DNA from: Mycolicibacterium mageritense
Lineage (GTDB): Bacteria; Actinomycetota; Actinomycetes; Mycobacteriales; Mycobacteriaceae
Direction: 5' to 3'
Assembly: GCF_010727475.1 (NCBI RefSeq)
Contig: NZ_AP022567.1
Coordinates: 7,874,001-7,938,000 of the forward strand
DNA length: 64,000 nt
Shown: one piece after another, positions 1-8,031 of the stretch
Numbering within the stretch: position 1 is the stretch's first letter
How the letters are laid out: every line of letters starts with the position of its first letter
Translations under genes and position numbers: made by a program
The notes under the pieces: model-generated
The model's input: the letters and a program-made list of their open reading frames with translations, nothing else
Databases searched by the model: none
Told to the model about the DNA's origin: nothing

Positions 1-507
1 GAACGAGTTGCGGATGACTGCGTGCTCGCGCACCGAACGACCGTGCAGGACAAGCAGATTCTCGTGGAACAAGGCCGCGACCCGCAGGATCAACAGATCG
101 AGGCCGGCCCAGTCCAATATTTGCTCTGCCAGCCATTGGGCACGCCCCAGGTTCGATGGGCTGTCCGGATGTGCGGGCCCCATCGACATCACCACGGTCC
201 GCGGCGAGCGGCCCACCTCCCGCACCGCGGCGGCGTAATTCGACGCCGCGGTCACCACGCCGGAGTCGATCGGATACGTGAAGTAGGCCAGGTCGACATC
301 GGCGAGAGCCAGTACCAGGGTGCGGCGATCATGGAGGTCGCCGACCGCGATCTCGGCACCCAGCGCCGCAAGCCGCTCGGTTCGCTCACTGCGCCGGCGG
401 GTCAGGATCCGGACCGGGTGGCCCGCCTCCCGGAGTCGGCGCACGAGGTGTTCCCCGGTGTTGCCGTGACGCCCGGTGGCGCCGGTGATGAGGATCGGGT
501 TGGTCAC
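1..507 (-). CDS. NmrA-like NAD(P)-binding protein, partial (C-terminus beyond left edge)
   Basis: Reading the minus strand from a GTG at 507 gives 169 uninterrupted codons to the window edge, so the gene is cut off there. The N-terminus has a beta-strand followed by GATGRHGNTG, a Rossmann dinucleotide-binding loop. The region that follows resembles NmrA/atypical short-chain dehydrogenases, which act as redox sensors or NAD(P)H-dependent reductases; the substrate cannot be told. A GAGGAA ribosome site lies about 6 bases before the GTG. It is the third gene of a minus-strand operon, 26 bases after the MDR reductase. Confidence 0.8.
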   Translation of the reverse strand, partial: MTNPILITGATGRHGNTGEHLVRRLREAGHPVRILTRRRSERTERLAALGAEIAVGDLHDRRTLVLALADVDLAYFTYPIDSGVVTAASNYAAAVREVGRSPRTVVMSMGPAHPDSPSNLGRAQWLAEQILDWAGLDLLILRVAALFHENLLVLHGRSVREHAVIRNSF

Positions 508-533
508 AATGAGTTCCTCTCGTCGTGGTGATC

Positions 534-1517
534 TCAGTCGAAGGTGAACAGGACTTTCCCGCCGCGTTGCGTTGTCTGAGCGTGCTGGAAGGCCTTGCGA
601 TAGTCGTTCAGCTGGTAGGTAGCTTCGATGGGAACGTGGAGTTGGCCATCGGCCATCAGGCCGGCCAAGTGGCCCAGAACGGCCCGGATTTCGCGCGTCG
701 GCGCCCGAAAGTACCAGTTGCCGAGCCAAAATCCGGTGTGGCGGATTTCGCGCTGGAACAGGTCGGCCGACGTCAACCCCGCAGACGCAGCGGTCAGAGT
801 GCCGTAGCTGACGACGGACCCACCGAATTCCAGCGCGGAGGTCAACGGGGCCGCGGCCGTACCGCCCAGCGGGTCGAGCACCAGGCGCAGGTTCTCCTCG
901 CCCAGTTCCCTGGTGATGTCCGCCGCGAGATCCGGTCCGCTGACCAACACGACATCTCCCCCGGCGCGACGCACGTCGTCGACGGCGTCGGCGCGCCGAA
1001 CGACGTTGAGCGTCTTGATGCCACGCCGCTTGGCCAGCGTGATCACGTGCCGTCCGACCGCGGAGTTGGCGGCGGTTTGCCCCACCCAGTCTCCGATCTC
1101 CAGGGGCGTGATCTTCTCCAACAACAGGTGGGCGGTCACCGGGTTGATGGACAACATCGCCAACTGGGCGGGATCCCGCCCCGGCACCAGGACGACATCT
1201 TCTTCGGCCGCAACCACTTTCTGTGACCACGTGCCGTACTTGAAGGTGGGCAGGACGATGACGCGCCGTCCGACGAGGGCGCCGTTCACACCCGGCCCGG
1301 TCGCCTCGACGATGCCGACGCCCTCGGCGCCGACGGTGGCGGGTAGGGCGGGACGAGCGAGGTAGCGACCCGCGATCAACAGCAGATCGGAGGGATTGAT
1401 CGCCGCGGCTTCCATCCGAACCACCACGTGGCCCGGTCCCGGGGCCGGATCCGCGCCGTCGACCAGCTGAAGGCATTCCTGGGGATCTCCGAATTCGGTC
1501 AGTACCAGATGCTGCAT
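534..1517 (-). CDS. MDR-family NADPH-dependent reductase (quinone / 2-enoyl thioester reductase-like)
   Basis: 327 aa, the usual length of zinc-independent medium-chain reductases. The N-terminal GroES-like domain carries AAINPSDLLLIAGRY and PATVGAEGVGIV, typical of the ETR1/quinone-oxidoreductase branch. The central Rossmann domain (about 130-270) has QTAANSAVGRHVI in the place of the usual GxGxxG, as in mitochondrial-type 2-enoyl thioester reductases. No structural zinc cysteines are visible. The expected reaction is NADPH-dependent reduction of an activated double bond or quinone. It lies between a hypothetical gene and the NmrA-like gene on the same strand. Confidence 0.82.
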   Translation of the reverse strand: MQHLVLTEFGDPQECLQLVDGADPAPGPGHVVVRMEAAAINPSDLLLIAGRYLARPALPATVGAEGVGIVEATGPGVNGALVGRRVIVLPTFKYGTWSQKVVAAEEDVVLVPGRDPAQLAMLSINPVTAHLLLEKITPLEIGDWVGQTAANSAVGRHVITLAKRRGIKTLNVVRRADAVDDVRRAGGDVVLVSGPDLAADITRELGEENLRLVLDPLGGTAAAPLTSALEFGGSVVSYGTLTAASAGLTSADLFQREIRHTGFWLGNWYFRAPTREIRAVLGHLAGLMADGQLHVPIEATYQLNDYRKAFQHAQTTQRGGKVLFTFD

Positions 1518-1553
1518 GGGGTCAGTCCTCCCGCGAGTAAAAATATTGGGTGG

Positions 1554-2297
1554 TCAGGGATTTCGCACCGCGGTCGCCGGATCACGGGACGTCACGCGCA
1601 GGCCGGTGAAGCGGAGTGACACCAGCGGGAGCTGCGACCGTGGTTGCCAGAGGTCATCGCGCAGGTAGGCCCGCCGAATCGTCGGGATCTTCAAGCCGTC
1701 GACGTCCACGTAGTCTTCGATGTACTGGATCACGGGGATACGGCCCGCGATGTCGAGGTGGTAGCCATGCCGGGCCAGCAGCAGATCCGGCCCGAAGAAG
1801 AACTGTTGGTGTCGGCAGTGACTGGGCAGGCCGGCGGGCAAGGTCGCGCCCAGGCCGACAAGGCGTCGGCCGCCGGAGCCGATCGGCTCGATGGCGTGCG
1901 TGTGGACCCCGGACAGCGTCAGCAGGAACGGAAGATTCAGGTAGTTCCACAGTGCATAACCGCTGAAATACCCCCGCTGCAACGGGTTCCACGGGCTTTC
2001 AAGGACGTGTCCGGCGAAGGTATCCCGCACGTTGCGCCGCCGGGACAGCTCGGTGCCGTCCTCGGAGACCAGCGCGGTGCCGTCCGCGGTGAATTCGACA
2101 TGCGATGTTTCGCCGGCCGGCCACACTGCCGCCCAGACGTCCCGCATAGCGACGGCGATCTCCCGCTTCGACCGGCCGGGCATCTTCTTGATCTCGAACA
2201 GCGACCCGCTGCTTTCCAGCGTGCCCAGCACCTGTTGGCCGGCCTGCCAACGGTCCAGTCCGCCAGCTGCATTCACGATGTCGTCGAGCAATGCCAT
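1554..2297 (-). CDS. Hypothetical protein, first gene of oxidoreductase operon
   Basis: 247 aa, cytoplasmic in appearance: no signal peptide or convincing membrane segment. The N-terminus (AAGGLDRWQAGQQVLGTL) followed by many short beta-like stretches faintly recalls LolA-type lipid-binding folds, but I do not recognise the family with confidence. It is 36 bases ahead of the MDR reductase and is probably co-transcribed with it. Its start faces the thioesterase gene at 2390. Function unknown. Confidence 0.7.
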   Translation of the reverse strand: MALLDDIVNAAGGLDRWQAGQQVLGTLESSGSLFEIKKMPGRSKREIAVAMRDVWAAVWPAGETSHVEFTADGTALVSEDGTELSRRRNVRDTFAGHVLESPWNPLQRGYFSGYALWNYLNLPFLLTLSGVHTHAIEPIGSGGRRLVGLGATLPAGLPSHCRHQQFFFGPDLLLARHGYHLDIAGRIPVIQYIEDYVDVDGLKIPTIRRAYLRDDLWQPRSQLPLVSLRFTGLRVTSRDPATAVRNP

Positions 2298-2350
2298 GTG
2301 CCCTCCCCGGTGCCGGTGTACCGCGTGTCAGATCACCATCACCCGCTGAG

Positions 2351-2362
2351 TATAGTTTTGTC
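2351..2362. promoter_or_regulatory. Candidate divergent promoter elements
   Basis: In the 92-base gap between the hypothetical gene (minus) and the thioesterase (plus), TATAGT at 2351-2356 could be a -10 box for the plus strand. TGTCAA at 2360-2365 reads TTGACA, a consensus -35, on the minus strand. The elements nearly overlap, so the two transcripts may compete. This is inference from motif likeness only. Confidence 0.35.
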
Positions 2363-2389
2363 AACCCAGACTCACGACATGGAGGAACG

Positions 2390-2917
2390 ATGACCGCCGA
2401 GCCCACCCACGCCCACATCGACGGCTGGGGCCAGAAACGAACCAAGACCGTCAGCTGGCACGATCCCGCACCGGCCACCGCGATCGGCCTGTCGATGGCC
2501 GGGATCGATTACCTGAACGCGGTGATCGACGGCACCCTGTCCCCGCCACCGATCGCCGGATTGCTGGCGTTCACCATGACTTCGGCGGAGCCCGGACGCG
2601 TGGTGTTCACCTGCACGCCCGACGAATCCGCATACAACCCGATCGGCTCCGTACACGGCGGACTCGTGTGCACGCTGCTCGATTCTGTGACGGGCTGCGC
2701 CGCGCACAGCGCGCTACCCCAGGGCAAGGGCTACACCTCGATCGAGATCAAGGTGAACTACCTCAAGCCTGTTCGCGCGGGTATCGGTGAGCTGACGGCG
2801 ACCGGCACCCTGGTCAAGTCCGGTGCGCGCGTCAGCTTCGCCGAGGGTGTCGTCTCCGATGCCGCCGGCGCGGTCGTCGCGACGGCATCCAGCTCGCTGC
2901 TGATCTTCGATCTCTGA
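2390..2917 (+). CDS. PaaI-type hotdog thioesterase
   Basis: 175 aa. The ATG at 2390 is chosen because GGAGG (2381-2385) lies 4 bases upstream; the longer open frame from 2291 would overlap the divergent gene. The PaaI/4HBT signature is clear: NPIGSVHGGLVCTLLDSVTG has the HGG loop and the helix residue Asp used for catalysis, and later TSIEIKVNYLKPV is the classic central strand. Expected reaction: hydrolysis of an acyl-CoA thioester, often phenylacetyl-like. It stands alone, convergent with the LacI gene. Confidence 0.85.
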   Translation: MTAEPTHAHIDGWGQKRTKTVSWHDPAPATAIGLSMAGIDYLNAVIDGTLSPPPIAGLLAFTMTSAEPGRVVFTCTPDESAYNPIGSVHGGLVCTLLDSVTGCAAHSALPQGKGYTSIEIKVNYLKPVRAGIGELTATGTLVKSGARVSFAEGVVSDAAGAVVATASSSLLIFDL

Positions 2918-2944
2918 GCCACGTCTACCTGAACCCCCGCCAGC

Positions 2945-3925
2945 TCACCGCGGCGCGGCAGTCGAGCTGCGCACGACGAGTTTGGGTTCACACACCAGGT
3001 CCACGCGACCACTCGTCGTGTCGATACGTTCGACGGCGCGGCTCACGGCGAGTTCGGCCAGTTGAGCGGTGTCCTGGCCGACGGTGGTCAGGTCGACGTG
3101 CGCCAGGCCCGCAAGCGGGCTGTCGTCGAACCCGATGACCGACACGTCCTGCGGTATCCGGACGCCCGCCCGGATGGCGACGTCGATGAAACCCAGCGCG
3201 CAGCGATCGTTGAACGCGAATACCGCGGTGGGCAGAGGGGGGTGTTCAAGCAGCCGGGTCGCGGCGGCCGCACCATCCCGTTCGGTGATGCCGCCGGCGG
3301 CGATCGTCGCTTCGATGCCCGCCGCGGCGGTGGAGGCGCGAAAGCCTTTGCGGCGCTCTGCCGCACCAGGTGCCCGTCCACCGTCGAGATAGGCGACAGC
3401 CGTGTGTCCCAGATCGGCCAGGTGATCCACCGCGAGGGTCGCCCCGAACGCATCGTCGCTGCGGACGGCGTCAACGCCGCGGACTTTGCGCGCGACCACC
3501 GTGACCGGCAGCCGGGTATCGATTTCCACCAGTTCCCGCGCGGGCAACCCGGAACCGATCAGCACGAGCGCCTCGACCCGGTCGTCGAGCAGGGTCCGCA
3601 CCGCACGAACCTCGTTGTGGTGCGGCGTGACACAGCTCAGCAGCACGTCATAGCCGCGCATCTCTGCCGCCCGGTAGACGCCGTCGACCAGCCCGGCATG
3701 GAACTCCTGGCCCGCCGTGAACACCACGCCCAGCAGATTGCTGCGCTGTGACCGCAGCATCCGCGCGCGCGGGTCCGGCCGGTAACCGATCTCGTTGGCC
3801 GCACGCCGCACGCGCTCACGGGTGGCCTCACTGGCCCCCGGCGCGTCGCGCATCACGATCGACACCAACGCCCGCGAAACACCCGCGCGTTGCGCCACGT
3901 CATGGAGAGTTGGCCGATCCCGCAT
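2945..3925 (-). CDS. LacI-family transcriptional regulator
   Basis: 326 aa. N-terminal helix-turn-helix (about 5-25, TLHDVAQRAGVSRALVSIVM) and hinge helix (about 50-58), then a periplasmic-binding-protein-like effector domain containing NLLGVVFT and VIGFDDSPLAGL. It should bind a sugar or polyol and repress the divergent dehydrogenase/isomerase pair as well as itself. Two CG-centred palindromes in the shared 100-base gap (3934-3949, 3996-4009) are its likely operators. Bases just before the ATG contain no strong ribosome site. Confidence 0.9.
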   Translation of the reverse strand: MRDRPTLHDVAQRAGVSRALVSIVMRDAPGASEATRERVRRAANEIGYRPDPRARMLRSQRSNLLGVVFTAGQEFHAGLVDGVYRAAEMRGYDVLLSCVTPHHNEVRAVRTLLDDRVEALVLIGSGLPARELVEIDTRLPVTVVARKVRGVDAVRSDDAFGATLAVDHLADLGHTAVAYLDGGRAPGAAERRKGFRASTAAAGIEATIAAGGITERDGAAAATRLLEHPPLPTAVFAFNDRCALGFIDVAIRAGVRIPQDVSVIGFDDSPLAGLAHVDLTTVGQDTAQLAELAVSRAVERIDTTSGRVDLVCEPKLVVRSSTAAPR

Positions 3926-3933
3926 GCGGCCAG

Positions 3934-3949
3934 TCTAGAACGTTCTAGA
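3934..3949. promoter_or_regulatory. LacI-type operator 1 (perfect 16-bp palindrome)
   Basis: TCTAGAACGTTCTAGA is its own reverse complement and has the central CG step typical of LacI/GalR operators. It starts 9 bases upstream of the LacI gene's ATG, so it would block that gene's own transcription. Confidence 0.8.
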
Positions 3950-3955
3950 GAAATC

Positions 3956-3985
3956 TTGACGAATGCACTCCGCGACCGCTTTACT
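3956..3985 (+). promoter_or_regulatory. Candidate promoter of the dehydrogenase/isomerase operon
   Basis: TTGACG (3956-3961) and TTTACT (3980-3985) are separated by 18 bases and sit between the two palindromic operators. The downstream operator would cover the transcription start. Inferred from motif likeness and position. Confidence 0.5.
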
Positions 3986-3995
3986 CGTCTCGGCA

Positions 3996-4009
3996 CTAGA
4001 ACGTTCTAG
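3996..4009. promoter_or_regulatory. LacI-type operator 2 (14-bp palindrome)
   Basis: CTAGAACGTTCTAG repeats the core of operator 1 exactly. The two centres are 61 bases apart, close to six helical turns, so a repressor tetramer could bind both on one face of the helix and loop the promoter. Confidence 0.8.
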
Positions 4010-4025
4010 AATATCGGGAGTCCTC

Positions 4026-4997
4026 ATGTCGGATCAGTTGCGCTTCGGCCTCATCGGAACGGGGTGGATCGGCCGCTTCCATGCCGAGTCGCTGGCCGGC
4101 CGGGTTCGCGGCGCCACACTCGTGGCAGTCGCGGATCCGAATCTCGAAGCGGCACAGTCGATAGGTGCACCCCGCTCCTATGCCGACCCGGCTGACCTGA
4201 TCGCCGACCCGGCAGTGGATGCCGTCGCCATCAGCTCCCCCGCCGCAACGCACACCGAGCTGGTGGTGGCGGCCGCACGGGCCGGCAAGCACGTGTTCTG
4301 CGAGAAGCCGATGGCGCTGACCCTCGACGACGCCGACCGCGCGATCGGGGCTGCCGCCGACGCCGGGGTAGCCCTGCAGGTCGGGTTCAACAGACGCTTC
4401 GCCACCGACTTCGCCACGGTCCACGCGGCCATCACCGCGGGCACAATCGGCACCCCCCAGATGCTGCGGTCGCTGACCCGCGACCCGGGCATCTCGGCCG
4501 AGGTGGCCGCCCGGGTCAAGCCGTGGACGATCTTCAACGAGACCTTGATCCACGATTTCGACACGCTGTGCTGGCTCAACCCGGGCGCGCGGGTGACCGA
4601 GGTCTACGCGCAGGCCGACGCGTTGATCCACCCGCAGTTCGCCGATGCCGGGTTCCTGGACACCTCGGTGGTCCAAATGCGCTTCGACAACGGCGCGTTC
4701 GCCATCGCGGAAGCCAGCTTCCAGGCCGTCTACGGCTACGACGTGCGCGGTGAGATCTTCGGTTCCAACGGCGTACTACTGGCGGGCCGCGAACCCGCGC
4801 AAGCCGGCCGACTCAACACCGAATTGTTCCACGACGCGTACGTCGCACAGTTCGCCCATTTCGTCGACTCGGTACGGGCAGGCACCACGCCGTCGGTCAC
4901 GGGCCACGACGCCCGGGTCGCTCTCGAAATCGCCTTGGCAGCAGCACAGTCCGTCCGGACCGGAGCACCGGTGACACTGGCCGGAGTACCCGCATGA
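4026..4997 (+). CDS. Gfo/Idh/MocA-family sugar or inositol dehydrogenase
   Basis: 323 aa. The ATG at 4026 follows GGGAG; an in-frame upstream ATG at 3963 would place coding sequence over the operator, so it is rejected. N-terminal Rossmann fold with GLIGTGWIGRFHAE, then the family hallmark CEKPMALT (about residue 92-99). The catalytic region NETLIHDFDTLCWL supplies the expected His and Asp. The protein should oxidise a cyclic polyol or sugar with NAD(P). It overlaps the next gene by ATGA, implying coupled translation. Confidence 0.87.
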   Translation: MSDQLRFGLIGTGWIGRFHAESLAGRVRGATLVAVADPNLEAAQSIGAPRSYADPADLIADPAVDAVAISSPAATHTELVVAAARAGKHVFCEKPMALTLDDADRAIGAAADAGVALQVGFNRRFATDFATVHAAITAGTIGTPQMLRSLTRDPGISAEVAARVKPWTIFNETLIHDFDTLCWLNPGARVTEVYAQADALIHPQFADAGFLDTSVVQMRFDNGAFAIAEASFQAVYGYDVRGEIFGSNGVLLAGREPAQAGRLNTELFHDAYVAQFAHFVDSVRAGTTPSVTGHDARVALEIALAAAQSVRTGAPVTLAGVPA

Positions 4998-5764
4998 CGT
5001 TCGAGCTGGCCGTGTGCGCCGAGATGGTGTTCACCGACCTCGACATCGTCGAGCGGGTCCGACGAATTTCCAGCCTCGGATTCGCGGTGGAGATCTGGGG
5101 TTTCGCCGACAAAGATCTCCTTGCCCTCGCCGCGACAGGCGCCCGCTTCTCGTCTATGACGGGCTACCTGCACGGCGACCTCTACGATCCCGATGGGGCC
5201 CGCGAGGTCGTCCGCACCGCACGCGAGGCCGTCAAAGCTGCTGCGGTCCTCGGCGTTCCGCGCCTCGTGGTGCACCCTGGCGAGCTCGTCGACGGCCAGG
5301 CCGCGCGCCCGCAGTACCGCGCGACCGGCGACATGTGGCTCTCCGCGCTGCGCGGTCTCGAATCCCTCGGCGAACTGGGCGCCGAGGCCGGCGTCACGTT
5401 CTGCCTGGAGAACCTCAACACCATCGTCGATCACCCAGGGGTACCGCTGGCCCGCGCGAAGGACACCTTGGCCCTCGTCGAGGCTGTCGGACATCCCAAC
5501 GTCAAGATGATGCTCGATCTCTACCACGCCCAGATCGGCGAGGGCAATCTCGTCGAGCTGGTACGTCGGGCCGGGGCCGCGGTCGGCGAGATCCAGGTCG
5601 CCGACGTGCCGGGCCGCTGCGAACCCGGCACCGGCGAGATCCACTACCCGGCCGTGGCAAAGGCGTTGCGGGACAGCGGCTATACCGGGCCGGTCGGCAT
5701 GGAGGCCTACGCGGCCGGCGACAGTGTCGCTGCCCTCGAGGCGTTCCGCACGGCCTTCTCCTGA
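4994..5764 (+). CDS. Sugar-phosphate isomerase/epimerase, hydroxypyruvate-isomerase-like TIM barrel
   Basis: 256 aa xylose-isomerase-like TIM barrel. Metal and substrate residues occur in the usual order: Glu in FCLENLNT, DLYHAQ (Asp-x-x-His), and GxVGMEAYAAG near the C-terminus. These motifs fit the hydroxypyruvate isomerase (Hyi) branch best. It is translationally coupled to the dehydrogenase upstream and shares its LacI control, so the pair likely converts one sugar or inositol isomer. An inverted repeat (5766-5830) follows directly as probable terminator. Confidence 0.83.
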   Translation: MTFELAVCAEMVFTDLDIVERVRRISSLGFAVEIWGFADKDLLALAATGARFSSMTGYLHGDLYDPDGAREVVRTAREAVKAAAVLGVPRLVVHPGELVDGQAARPQYRATGDMWLSALRGLESLGELGAEAGVTFCLENLNTIVDHPGVPLARAKDTLALVEAVGHPNVKMMLDLYHAQIGEGNLVELVRRAGAAVGEIQVADVPGRCEPGTGEIHYPAVAKALRDSGYTGPVGMEAYAAGDSVAALEAFRTAFS

Positions 5765-5765
5765 C

Positions 5766-5830
5766 GCGCCGAAACTACGGTTCTTGCGGGAATTCGGCCC
5801 AGATCCCGCCACAAAGCGTAGTTTCGGCGC
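5766..5830. terminator. Long inverted repeat at convergent gene ends
   Basis: GCGCCGAAACTACG (5766-5779) is perfectly complementary to the sequence at 5817-5830, a 14-bp stem. An inner stem, GCGGGA against TCCCGC, lies within the loop. It fills the space between the stop of the plus-strand isomerase and the end of the minus-strand aldo/keto reductase, so it could terminate transcription from both sides. There is no T-run. Confidence 0.65.
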
Positions 5831-5840
5831 GGTTGTGGGC

Positions 5841-6923
5841 TCAATACCGGACAGCACTGGCCAGCAGCGGCGGGTAGACACCGGACGGCTGACCGTCGAC
5901 CGTGGTGCCCGCGAACTGCAGTGTCGTTCGCATCGCGCCGTTCAAGTCCGCGGGGTAGTTCAGCGTGGGAGCCGAGACCTCGTCGAGGCGCTTGAGCTGC
6001 TGAGCCTGCAGCTCGATGTCGAGCCCGGCCAGGTTCGACTCCAGGTGCGCCAACCGCCTGGCACCGATGATGGGCACGACCGTGCCGGTGCGCGCCCGCA
6101 ACCACGCCAGCGACACTGCAGCCGACGAGGTTTGGAGTTCATCGGCGATGTCGGCGACCACCTCGATGACGGCGTACTCGTCGTCGCTCGGACCTCCGAC
6201 GTAGGCGGCGCGAGCCGAATCCGCGACGTCTGCGCCGCGCCGGTACTTGCCCGACAAGAACCCGTTCTTCAACGGGCTCCACGGCACCAGCGCCATGCCC
6301 TGGTCGAGCGCCAGCGGCGCCAGTTCTCCCTCGACCGTGCGGGCCAGCAACGAGTATTCGACCTGCAGTGCGATCAGCGGAGTCCAGCCCCGCAGCACTG
6401 CCATGGTTTGCGCCTGGGCGGTGACCCAAGCGGGCGTGTTGGAGAACCCGATGTAGCGGATGGTGCCCGCGCGGACCAGATCGTCGAGCGTGCGCATGGT
6501 CTCTTCGATCGGGGTGTGCCGATCCCAGTTGTGCAGCCAGTACACGTCGAGGTAGTCGGTTTGCATGCGGCGCAAGGTCTCGTGCAACTGCGCGATGATC
6601 GACGACCGGCCGGCGCCGCCACCGTTCGGATCCCCGGGGAACAGATTGGTGAAGAACTTCGACGCCAGCACGACGCGGTCACGGCGGCCGGGGCTGCGGG
6701 CGAAGAAATCGCCAAGGATCCGTTCGGAATGTCCGTTGGTGTAGAAGTTGGCTGTGTCGATGAAGTTGCCGCCGCGCTCCAGATACGCGGCGAGGATGCG
6801 CTCCGACTCCTCGACACTGGTTCCCGCGGCACCGGGATCCTCTCCGAACGTCATCGCACCGAGCGCGAACGGACTGACGCGCAGGCCGGATCGACCGAGG
6901 GTGACGTAGCTGTCCAGCGACAT
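5841..6923 (-). CDS. Aldo/keto reductase (YghZ/Tas-like)
   Basis: 360 aa. N-terminal LGRSGLRVSPFALGAMTFG is the AKR opening motif. Catalytic residues appear in order: Asp in NFIDTANFY with its Tyr, Lys in VVLASKF, and His in DVYWLHNWD. The C-terminal NADPH site has PIIGARRLAHLESNLAGLDIEL. The protein should reduce aldehydes or ketones. It diverges from an AraC-type regulator whose start is 153 bases away, which suggests regulation by that protein. Confidence 0.87.
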   Translation of the reverse strand: MSLDSYVTLGRSGLRVSPFALGAMTFGEDPGAAGTSVEESERILAAYLERGGNFIDTANFYTNGHSERILGDFFARSPGRRDRVVLASKFFTNLFPGDPNGGGAGRSSIIAQLHETLRRMQTDYLDVYWLHNWDRHTPIEETMRTLDDLVRAGTIRYIGFSNTPAWVTAQAQTMAVLRGWTPLIALQVEYSLLARTVEGELAPLALDQGMALVPWSPLKNGFLSGKYRRGADVADSARAAYVGGPSDDEYAVIEVVADIADELQTSSAAVSLAWLRARTGTVVPIIGARRLAHLESNLAGLDIELQAQQLKRLDEVSAPTLNYPADLNGAMRTTLQFAGTTVDGQPSGVYPPLLASAVRY

Positions 6924-7076
6924 GGAATTGCTCCTTCTTGTAGCAGAATTGGATATCTACATCGAAGCTCCACGGTGGCAGGCACGGTAGACCGATCCTC
7001 GCCGGATCTTGCACGATCCTGCTCAATTCGCGCATATCCGGCTATCCACCGCCTTCTCGGATGGTTAGGTGAGGTC

Positions 7077-7991
7077 ATGCGAACCGCAGCCGATTCCCTC
7101 GCCGAGATCCGCGGGCTGATCGACACGCACGCTCGCCCCGACCTGAGCACGCCCATAGACGGCCTGCTGCTGTCGAAGGTCGCGGGCCCGCAAAGCCCGG
7201 ACTACTCGCTGACCGAACCGCTGCTGGTCGTCATGGCCCAGGGCGGCAAACGACTGCTGCTCGGCGACGAGGTGTTCGAATACCGGGCCGGGCAATACCT
7301 GCTCGTCGCCGCAAGCCTGCCTGTCACGGGTCACTACCTGGCCACGACTGCGACGCATCCGTCTCTGGCGATGGGACTGGTGCTGCGCCCGGCCGCCCTG
7401 GCAGCACTGATACTGCACGCACCGCCCGAATCCTGGTCCCGCGCAGCCGCTCCCGCGATCGCCACGGGCGATGCCGACGCGGACCTGCTCGATGCCGTGG
7501 CCCGGTTGCTGCGCCTCCTCGAGCGTCCCGCAGATGCCCCGGTACTCGCACCGCTGATCGAACAGGAGATCCTGTGGCGCGCGCTGACCGGCAGGCACGG
7601 CGCCACGGTGCGCCAGATCGGCATTGCCGACAGCCATCTGTCACACATCAACCGGGCGATCGGCTGGATGCGGGACAACTTCGCCGAACCCATCCGGACA
7701 GAACAACTCGCCGAGATGTCCGGCATGAGTGTCTCGGCGTTCCACCGGCAGTTCCGCGCCGTGACCGCCATGAGCCCCTTGCAGTTCCAGAAGCGGATCC
7801 AGCTGCAGCAGGCGCGATCCCTGCTGCTCGCCGATCCCGGTGACGTCGCCGGGATCGGTCACCGCGTGGGCTACGACAGCCCCTCACAGTTCAATCGCGA
7901 ATACCGCCGGATGTTCGGCGCACCCCCGGGTCAGGACGCGGCGCGGATGCGCACCGCCGGGGTGTCGGTGGACCCGACACACTTCCCGTGA
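7077..7991 (+). CDS. AraC-family transcriptional regulator (AraC_N type)
   Basis: 304 aa from the ATG at 7077, which has GAGGT just upstream. The open frame continues far upstream only because it is antisense to the reductase. The N-terminal 190 residues form the cupin-like AraC_N effector domain (LLVVMAQGGKRLLLGDEVFEYRAGQYL style). The C-terminal 100 residues hold two helix-turn-helix units, including TEQLAEMSGMSVSAFHRQFR and GHRVGYDSPSQFNREYRRMFG. Related proteins usually activate an adjacent oxidoreductase; the divergent aldo/keto reductase is the obvious target. Confidence 0.88.
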   Translation: MRTAADSLAEIRGLIDTHARPDLSTPIDGLLLSKVAGPQSPDYSLTEPLLVVMAQGGKRLLLGDEVFEYRAGQYLLVAASLPVTGHYLATTATHPSLAMGLVLRPAALAALILHAPPESWSRAAAPAIATGDADADLLDAVARLLRLLERPADAPVLAPLIEQEILWRALTGRHGATVRQIGIADSHLSHINRAIGWMRDNFAEPIRTEQLAEMSGMSVSAFHRQFRAVTAMSPLQFQKRIQLQQARSLLLADPGDVAGIGHRVGYDSPSQFNREYRRMFGAPPGQDAARMRTAGVSVDPTHFP

Positions 7992-8031
7992 TTCCGTCAC
8001 GCCGCTGCACACACCTGCGCACAATTGCGGG

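Noticed and set aside
5724..7076. A long open frame leading into the AraC regulator, giving a 755-residue product.
   Set aside because: It runs antisense through the complete aldo/keto reductase gene; high GC keeps such frames open. Homology-like content begins only at the ATG at 7077, which has a ribosome site.
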